Source: Spirochaetaceae bacterium (GTDB lineage: Bacteria > Spirochaetota > Spirochaetia > SZUA-6 > Bin103). From it: DNA of 18,424 bases. The notes beneath the pieces are model-generated. The model had not been told where the DNA came from. It saw nothing but the letters and a program-made list of their open reading frames with translations, and searched no databases. Position 1 is the stretch's first letter, and each line of letters starts with the position of its first letter. Location: assembly GCA_028818385.1 (NCBI GenBank), contig JAPPNY010000035.1, forward strand, positions 3,000 to 21,423, written 5' to 3'. A program made the position numbers and the translations under genes. Of the stretch, positions 14,068 through 18,424 are shown piece after piece.

Positions 14068-15753
14068 TCTGCCCGCCAGCGCCAGGTGAGGCAGCCGCGC
14101 GCCGCCGGGGCGGTTCGCGACGTTGCCGGTCGGATGCTCGTAGCGCACTTCGATCTCGGCATCCTCGATGCTCATCGGCAGCTCGGCGGACGTTCTCTCG
14201 TTCACGGCGACGGCGCGCACGGTCACGGTGTTGACGCCGCGCTGCGGCCGGTGATCGATGAGGTCGTAGATCTGCCACCGGCTGATGGTCCCCATGCGGG
14301 TGCTCGGACGGATCGGGTTCACCACCGGTACCTCAGTGCCGTTCAGCGTGACCTGCAGGCGGTCGACGACGCTCATGTTGTCGATGTGGAGGAGCAGTCG
14401 GCAGGAACGGACCACGTCGCCGGCCGCCGCCACGTCGTCCGCGAAATCGAAGGTCAGCTCGGTGACCTCGCGCGTGACCCGGGCCGGAATCTGCCACTCG
14501 GTGCGCAGGCAGTTGGGGAAGCTCGTGTTCGTGCGCATCAGCGCGAAGGTCTTGTCGCGGTGGCGCAGCCGCTCCGGATCGGCGACGTCGTTGACGGCGT
14601 TCGGCCCGAAGTCGTGCTTGGCCCCGTAGGTGAGGGCGCTGCCGAACCAGTTGAAGACGTACAGCCCGTCGACGCCGCGGGCATGGTGGCGGGCGGCCAG
14701 GCCGCGCACCATCTCGGTGGTCATGCCGGTCATCATCGGCGGATTGTAGAACCAGCGGTTGTGGCCGTCGGTGTGGCCGGCCAGGTACCCCTCCTCCAGG
14801 CAGGCGATGATGCTGACGCGGGAGCTCCGGCCGAGCTCCACCCATTCGCCCGCGTCGTGCTCCATCTCCTGGGCGAAGAAGGGTGCGGTCACGAGCACGT
14901 CGACCAGCTCCTCGGCCACCCACTCGTCCACGTCCAGACCCAGCCGCCGCGCGCCGTCGATGGTCGTGGGCACCCGCACGGCAAGGCCCACGTGGCGGCC
15001 GCGCGTCCTTGACACCTCGTCCAGGCCCGCGCGCGTCTCCCGCAGCATCTGCGTGATCAGGTGGGCGTTCTTGCGCTCCTCGCCGAAGCGGAAGTAGCCG
15101 GGCACCCGCATGAAGTCGAACAGGAAGCCCGTGCAGTCATAGCGCTCGCAGACCTCGATGGCGATGTCGCGGCGCAGCGCCCGCACCTCGTCGTGGGCGA
15201 AGTCCTGCAGCCAGGTCATGGTCTGCTGCAGCGCCGGATGGTCACTCCAGCCGGCGGCTCCCTCCGCGCCGATCAGGAGGTCGTGCCGCTCTTCGTAGAA
15301 CGCGCTGCCGCCGAGCCGGTAGACGTCCCCGCTGCTGGTGTCGACGTGGTGCCAGTCGTTCATGCTGATCCGGAACCAGGGATCGACCCCGATGCGGCGG
15401 GCTCCCTCGACCTGGATGGCCAGATGATCGAGGCCGGCCTGCGCGGATTGCTTGAGGTTCTCGGCGTGGTTGAAGTAGCGCAGGTCGCCGAGCGCCGCGC
15501 CGCGCTCGTAGCGGTCGACCAGGTACTCCATCCGCGTCTTCTCCGACTTGAACGCGGTGACGTAGCCGGCGTCGGGGCCGATGCCGGCCACGTAGGCGTC
15601 CACGGCGCGGCCGGAGAACTCCCCGAACTGCGCCATCTCCACCGTCTCCGGCGTCATCGGCGGATGGAAGGTCGATTCGAAGGTGTGGTTGATGTCCCAC
15701 ATGAGCCGGTAGTGGCGCCCGAGGGGGCCGGCCGGCTTGCCGCTGTGTGCCAT
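14065..15753 (-). CDS. TIM-barrel glycosidase-like protein (GHL10-type) with C-terminal beta-sandwich, paralogue B
   Basis: This 562-aa paralogue of the 12394-14049 product shares its order of landmarks: HYRLMWDINHT near the N-terminus, MNDWHHVDTSSG (131-142), GFLFDFMRVPGYF (209-221, candidate acid Asp213), VRVPTT, LRHRDKTFALM and a beta-sandwich tail with LQVTLNGTEVP. ATG 15753 is chosen over the ATG at 15759 for two reasons. It makes the shared 12-residue block fall at the same number in both proteins, and TACCAT ends exactly 8 nt before it. No ribosome site is visible. No signal peptide is seen. It is the last gene of the minus-strand run after PhyH and the sialidase-like propeller, 19 nt beyond the latter's stop. 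Having two diverged copies suggests two related linkages or anomers of one glycan. The reaction is not known. Confidence 0.78.
   Translation of the reverse strand: MAHSGKPAGPLGRHYRLMWDINHTFESTFHPPMTPETVEMAQFGEFSGRAVDAYVAGIGPDAGYVTAFKSEKTRMEYLVDRYERGAALGDLRYFNHAENLKQSAQAGLDHLAIQVEGARRIGVDPWFRISMNDWHHVDTSSGDVYRLGGSAFYEERHDLLIGAEGAAGWSDHPALQQTMTWLQDFAHDEVRALRRDIAIEVCERYDCTGFLFDFMRVPGYFRFGEERKNAHLITQMLRETRAGLDEVSRTRGRHVGLAVRVPTTIDGARRLGLDVDEWVAEELVDVLVTAPFFAQEMEHDAGEWVELGRSSRVSIIACLEEGYLAGHTDGHNRWFYNPPMMTGMTTEMVRGLAARHHARGVDGLYVFNWFGSALTYGAKHDFGPNAVNDVADPERLRHRDKTFALMRTNTSFPNCLRTEWQIPARVTREVTELTFDFADDVAAAGDVVRSCRLLLHIDNMSVVDRLQVTLNGTEVPVVNPIRPSTRMGTISRWQIYDLIDHRPQRGVNTVTVRAVAVNERTSAELPMSIEDAEIEVRYEHPTGNVANRPGGARLPHLALAGR
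15341..15363 (-). repeat. 23-bp perfect inverted repeat, right copy (partner 12784-12806)
   Basis: This is the reverse complement of 12784-12806 with no mismatch; it codes for the same seven residues in the paralogous gene. Confidence 0.85.
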
Positions 15754-15761
15754 GGCCATCG

Positions 15762-15767
15762 ATGGTA
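15762..15767 (-). promoter_or_regulatory. -10-like TANNNT element (TACCAT) 8 nt before ATG 15753
   Basis: On the minus strand TACCAT is followed by 8 nt and then ATG 15753, the same geometry as the elements at 3882-3887 and 3910-3915. A loose -35 (GTGGCA, 15791-15786, four of six) lies 18 nt further upstream, inside the end of the preceding gene. This would give a leaderless or near-leaderless message for the TIM-barrel gene, besides read-through from upstream. Confidence 0.4.
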
Positions 15768-15772
15768 GCCGC

Positions 15773-17083
15773 CTACGGATCGAGCTGCCACTGCGCGGGA
15801 AGCGGCTCCGGGAAGACGGCCTCGGCGTAGTAGATGCCGGCCGCCTGCTGCTCGACCGGAAGCACCGGGACGCCCACCTTGGCCGGATCGTTGGTGGCGA
15901 CCGGCCGGAGCCGATGCGCGATGGTCTGGCTCGATCCGCCGGTGTGCGGCAGGACCTTCGCCTGGTCCACGACGAACCGCGCCTGCTCCCGGAACGGCAC
16001 GCGCGCGGCCACCGCGTCGAACACCACCTGCGGCGTGCCGGCGCAAAACCCGCGGTCCGGGTCGATCGTCCACCAGTACAGCGGGTTGCGCGGATGCCCG
16101 TACGGCGACACGGCCGGGTCGCCGGTCAGCAGCCTGAGCCGGCCGTCCGCGCAGCGGAACGAGGTCCGCGGCGACCGGGTGTTGGGCGCGCCGGGCCAGA
16201 CGATCTCCGGCGCAGGTCCGCTGAACGGGTCGTCCCACAGCGTCCAGCCGACCTGTCCGCCGCGTTCCTCACGACTCGCCCGGACGCTACGCGCGGAGAC
16301 CACCCAGCCGTCGCGCCAGCGGGAGACGCTCGGCTCCATCAGGCCGGCACCGATCAGCGGCCCGCTCTCGACCCATGCGTACCGCCCCGTGGCGGGATCG
16401 AACCGGAAGCGGAGCGCGCCGATGCGGCCGCCGTCGAACGTGTTGACCCCCACCCACTCGTCACCCGACTCCGTATACGGCACCGGCGGCGTGTAGGTCT
16501 GGTGCATCGACCTGGCGTCGGTCGAGCACAGCAGGTAACCGGCGTCGTAGCCCTGCTGGCGCAGGACGCCCGGCGGTGCGGTCAGCTCGATGTCGGCGCC
16601 GTCGGCGCGCAATCGAAACTGGGCCCACTCGACCGCATTGGTCCGCCGGTGCGTGGCGGGATCGTTGTTCCGCATGAATCCCGTACCCGGATCGATGGAG
16701 CGCGCGTGACGGCCCCACATGGCGACGAAGCACCCGGCGGCCGGGGTGGCTCGCACTCCGGCCGGCACGCCGAACACCACGGGGTGGAAGTGGCCCTTGA
16801 CGTGCGGCCTTCCGTCGCCGAGCGCGTCCCAGTCGTCGACCGACCGTGCGAGCACGCCCTCCGCGAGCAGCCTCCCGTCGTACGCGCCTCCGCGGAGCTG
16901 GTAGATGACGCTGCAGTTGTCGTCCGTGCCGCGCCAGCCGCGGGTGGTGTAGATCAGGAGGAACCGGCTTGCGCTGAGCTGGGCGGCGTTGATGTGCCCG
17001 GGGTACAGGCCGTCGGCCCGCGTCTGGCCCGGCAGGGCGCACTCGTGGATCAGCTTGCCCCGATGCTCGATGCGCGGCGTCAT
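15773..17083 (-). CDS. Sialidase-like beta-propeller protein, function unassigned
   Basis: The 436-aa protein is rich in short beta strands with W and G at turns, consistent with a propeller. GLMEPSVSRWRDGWVVSARS resembles the EP-x-x-x-x-x-x-DG segment of sialidase-type propellers. Other landmarks are LIYTTRGWRGTDDNCSV near the N-terminus, FVAMWGRHARSIDPGTG, and YWWTIDPDRGF. No clear Asp-box series or arginine triad can be assigned by eye, so sialidase activity is not claimed. ATG 17083 overlaps the PhyH stop as ATGA, a strong sign of translational coupling and that the two work together. No signal peptide is present. A longer in-frame reading upstream exists but would run through the PhyH gene in another frame, so I reject it. 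It might act on the same glycan as the neighbours, or hold a substrate for the dioxygenase. Confidence 0.72.
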   Translation of the reverse strand: MTPRIEHRGKLIHECALPGQTRADGLYPGHINAAQLSASRFLLIYTTRGWRGTDDNCSVIYQLRGGAYDGRLLAEGVLARSVDDWDALGDGRPHVKGHFHPVVFGVPAGVRATPAAGCFVAMWGRHARSIDPGTGFMRNNDPATHRRTNAVEWAQFRLRADGADIELTAPPGVLRQQGYDAGYLLCSTDARSMHQTYTPPVPYTESGDEWVGVNTFDGGRIGALRFRFDPATGRYAWVESGPLIGAGLMEPSVSRWRDGWVVSARSVRASREERGGQVGWTLWDDPFSGPAPEIVWPGAPNTRSPRTSFRCADGRLRLLTGDPAVSPYGHPRNPLYWWTIDPDRGFCAGTPQVVFDAVAARVPFREQARFVVDQAKVLPHTGGSSQTIAHRLRPVATNDPAKVGVPVLPVEQQAAGIYYAEAVFPEPLPAQWQLDP

Positions 17084-17889
17084 GCCGGCTCCTCGATGAC
17101 CTCGACCTGATCCTCGGGACTGTAGAAGTAGGCGCCCGGTTGCCACTCCTTGTCGAGGTCGCCGAGCAGGCGGCGCTGCCGGGGCGTGCAGCGGTCGAGC
17201 ACCTCCGGGGCGTGGCCGTCGAAGTCGAAGGTGCGGAAGCACATCTGGCTGTAGCAGTAGATCAGGGTCTTGCGGGCGCGGCGGGACCGGTTGGTCGACA
17301 CGCCGTGCCACAGCGAGTGGGGGAAGACGACCGCGTCGCCGGCCTCTGCGCAGAGCTGCACGGCGCCGGGGGTGGCGGTGGTGACGGGGGTGTCGTCTTC
17401 GGGATAGGGGCGCAGATGGCTGCCGGGAAACAGGGTGAAGTTGCCGCTGCCGGGGCTGCGGAGGTCGGTCAGGAAGTACTGCACCTTGAGCTGCAGGGGC
17501 CAGCTCGTCTCGCTCACCCGGATGTGGCGCAGCGCCTGGCCGCCGTCGGTGTGGATGAAGCCCTTGTCGTCGGGATTGGGCGGGCGCACGACGGCCTCGG
17601 CCATGCTGAGCTGGATGTACGGACCCATCAGCTCGACCACGGGTCCGAAGGTGGCCGGATGGTCGATCAGGTCGATGAAGACCTGGCTGTCCGGCAGGAT
17701 GTTGCGCCGGTCCATGCCCGGGCGCGTGTTTGGGTCCCGGTTGCGCCGGACCTCTCGCCGGTGAAGCCGATCGATCTCCCGGATCAGCGCCGCGATCGTC
17801 GTCTTCGGAAGCACCTCCTTCAGAAGCAGGTAGCCATCGCTGGCCCACCCGCGTTGCTGCGCGGGACTCAGCGCGCGGTCTCGGGACAT
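17080..17889 (-). CDS. Phytanoyl-CoA dioxygenase (PhyH) family Fe(II)/2-oxoglutarate oxygenase
   Basis: The 269-aa protein is of usual PhyH length. Members use Fe(II), oxygen and 2-oxoglutarate to hydroxylate small molecules in the cytoplasm; bacterial substrates range from lipids to phosphonates, halogenated compounds and osmolytes. The iron ligands are visible: His113 and Asp115 in FIHTDGG, and the distal His195 in SLWHGVSTN. A following arginine (Arg204 or Arg206) is suited to bind 2-oxoglutarate. FPGSHLRPYP (154-163) is the family's typical strand end. ATG 17889 is used because GGAGG (complement of 17896-17900) lies 6 nt upstream; a TTG two codons earlier would leave no space for it. It heads the minus-strand run and overlaps the next start by four bases. 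Divergent to it is the BON-like gene. In this context an action on a sugar or glycan-derived acid is possible; the substrate is unknown. Confidence 0.92.
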   Translation of the reverse strand: MSRDRALSPAQQRGWASDGYLLLKEVLPKTTIAALIREIDRLHRREVRRNRDPNTRPGMDRRNILPDSQVFIDLIDHPATFGPVVELMGPYIQLSMAEAVVRPPNPDDKGFIHTDGGQALRHIRVSETSWPLQLKVQYFLTDLRSPGSGNFTLFPGSHLRPYPEDDTPVTTATPGAVQLCAEAGDAVVFPHSLWHGVSTNRSRRARKTLIYCYSQMCFRTFDFDGHAPEVLDRCTPRQRRLLGDLDKEWQPGAYFYSPEDQVEVIEEPA

Positions 17890-17924
17890 GGGCAACCTCC
17901 TGGATGGATCGGGCGCGTTTTCGC

Positions 17925-17954
17925 TTTACGGAACGAAAATTCCGCCGTTATAAT
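17925..17954 (+). promoter_or_regulatory. Sigma70-like promoter of the BON-like gene
   Basis: TATAAT (17949-17954) is a perfect -10 box in a marked AT-rich island of otherwise GC-rich DNA. TTTACG (17925-17930, four of six) lies 18 nt upstream as the -35. The predicted start near 17961 gives a leader of about 42 nt ending in GGGAGG. The same island (17918-17960) must hold the PhyH promoter on the other strand, for which I could not settle a pair of boxes. Confidence 0.75.
17929..17944. promoter_or_regulatory. CGGAA-N6-TTCCG palindrome between -35 and -10 boxes (candidate operator)
   Basis: Perfect 5-bp arms (17929-17933 and 17940-17944) sit inside the spacer of the BON-gene promoter, where a bound protein would block polymerase. 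An overlapping TTTTCG-N10-CGAAAA pair (17918-17923, 17934-17939) straddles the -35 box. Being in the divergent gap, it could control PhyH as well. Confidence 0.45.
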
Positions 17955-17961
17955 AAATAGA

Positions 17962-17987
17962 TCCGGCTGATGGGAGATAGAGCCGGA
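17962..17987 (+). promoter_or_regulatory. 5' leader hairpin just before the BON-gene ribosome site
   Basis: TCCGGCT (17962-17968) pairs perfectly with AGCCGGA (17981-17987) around a 12-nt loop, at the predicted 5' end of the message and 3 nt before the GGGAGG site (17991-17996). It could stabilise the short mRNA or affect ribosome access. Confidence 0.5.
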
Positions 17988-18002
17988 CAAGGGAGGACTG
18001 CG

Positions 18003-18242
18003 ATGGCAACGCTTGATCAGACCATCCTCAGCGACATCGAGGACAGCGGCATAGACGCGTCGGACCTCGGCGTCGAGATCCGCCGGGGCAAGGGGCTCCT
18101 GAACCGGCGCAAGGTGCTCGAGGTATTCGGCGTCGTACGTTCGGAGCCGGACCACCAGGCGGTCCTGCGCATGGCGCAGCATCATGCCGGCACCGAATAC
18201 GAGTTGAAGGACTCGGTCAAGGTACACGCCCGGACGCACTGA
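18003..18242 (+). CDS. Small BON-domain-like protein
   Basis: The 79-aa protein follows the BON pattern. A first helix carries TILSDIEDSGID (7-18). A strand DLGVEIRRG (21-29) comes next, then KVLEVFGVVRSEPDHQAVLRMAQHH (37-61) with the strand-turn-helix centre, and finally ELKDSVKVH (67-75). BON domains are small alpha/beta modules that bind membranes or ligands, often in osmotic-stress proteins such as OsmY. This copy has no signal peptide and no partner domain, which is less common. ATG 18003 has a GGGAGG site 6 nt upstream and a perfect TATAAT promoter; an ATG 11 codons earlier has neither. It is divergent from PhyH and followed by hairpins. Its link to the glycan genes is not evident. The fold call rests on pattern only and could be wrong. 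Confidence 0.68.
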   Translation: MATLDQTILSDIEDSGIDASDLGVEIRRGKGLLNRRKVLEVFGVVRSEPDHQAVLRMAQHHAGTEYELKDSVKVHARTH

Positions 18243-18259
18243 CGCACTGGTAGGCCCGG

Positions 18260-18327
18260 CGCCGCGGTAGCGGCGGGCGGCGAACCGGCGAAGACGACCT
18301 TACTCACGAACGCTCGGGCTGAGCCCG
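18260..18327 (+). terminator. Two hairpins in the gene-free tail after the BON-like gene
   Basis: CGCCGC-GGTA-GCGGCG (18260-18275) is a perfect 6-bp stem with a 4-nt loop, 18 nt past the stop, and suits a transcription stop although the T-run is missing. A second stem, CGGGC-TGA-GCCCG, lies at 18315-18327. From 18243 to the window end I see no gene. A GTG at 18409, 11 nt after AGAGGA, could open one beyond the edge, but that is unsupported. Confidence 0.45.
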
Positions 18328-18424
18328 TGGCGCGCATCTCGTGCGCTCGCCGTTCACGACGGTCCTGGGTGCAGGGCGATCCCACGCTGACAGAGGACTG
18401 GTGATCCTGTGAATGAGTCGATAG

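Noticed and set aside
17084..17848. N-terminal extension of the sialidase-like gene
   Set aside because: It would overlap nearly all of the PhyH gene in another frame. The ATGA overlap start at 17083 is natural.
18182..18385. A 67-codon minus-strand frame at the right edge
   Set aside because: It overlaps the end of the BON-like gene, has no ribosome site and shows no family pattern.
18343..18400. tRNA-like arm (GGGCGATCCCA) in the right tail
   Set aside because: No matching acceptor, D or anticodon arms could be folded around it.
1..18424. CRISPR array, insertion sequence, integrase or phage genes
   Set aside because: No regularly spaced repeats, transposase or integrase motifs, or terminal inverted repeats were seen.

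Overview
The window is visibly GC-rich coding DNA, with G or C at most third codon positions and long stop-free antisense frames. It carries thirteen protein genes packed with almost no spare sequence. Shine-Dalgarno sites, sigma70-like promoters and an AapJ-type periplasmic binding protein point to an uncultured, probably Gram-negative bacterium. I cannot place it in a phylum from the sequence alone. The mix of families (LF(I/V)DD propellers, GH20-like, heparinase-like, PhyH, Gfo/Idh) resembles the glycan-foraging repertoires of sponge- or sediment-associated lineages, but that is recollection and was not tested.

Layout. From 1 to 108 there is no gene, only C and T homopolymer tracts. Positions 109-3873 (minus) hold three genes: a beta-propeller hydrolase-like protein, then a Gfo/Idh/MocA oxidoreductase, then aapJ with its own promoter. 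A 50-bp divergent promoter region (3874-3923) leads into a 10-kb plus-strand run (3924-14049). That run encodes a second LF(I/V)DD propeller paralogous to the first, a heparinase II/III-like lyase, a DUF4097-like beta-solenoid protein, two Dpp/Opp-type ABC permeases in C-then-B order, a GH20-like hexosaminidase and a TIM-barrel hydrolase-like protein. It meets, tail to tail at a perfect palindrome (14047-14067), a minus-strand run (14065-17889). Read in its own direction that run is PhyH dioxygenase, sialidase-like propeller, and a paralogue of the TIM-barrel protein. A second divergent region (17890-18002) drives a small BON-like gene. The last 180 bases hold hairpins but no gene.

Working together (inference). 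Most of the enzymes lack a signal peptide, and they sit beside an importer of the peptide/oligosaccharide type. The simplest reading is uptake of a complex, probably amino-sugar and uronic-acid containing oligosaccharide, followed by cytoplasmic cleavage (lyase, hexosaminidase, two propeller pairs, two TIM barrels) and oxidation (Gfo/Idh, PhyH). No transporter ATPase, cognate binding protein or regulator is inside the window, so the substrate is unknown. Two enzyme families are each present as an inverted pair: one head to head, one tail to tail.

Regulation. Four gene starts without a Shine-Dalgarno site (3873 minus, 3924 plus, 8199 plus, 15753 minus) each have a TANNNT hexamer ending 8-9 nt before the ATG. 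That is the arrangement expected of leaderless or near-leaderless transcripts. Several palindromes lie exactly on these promoter regions.
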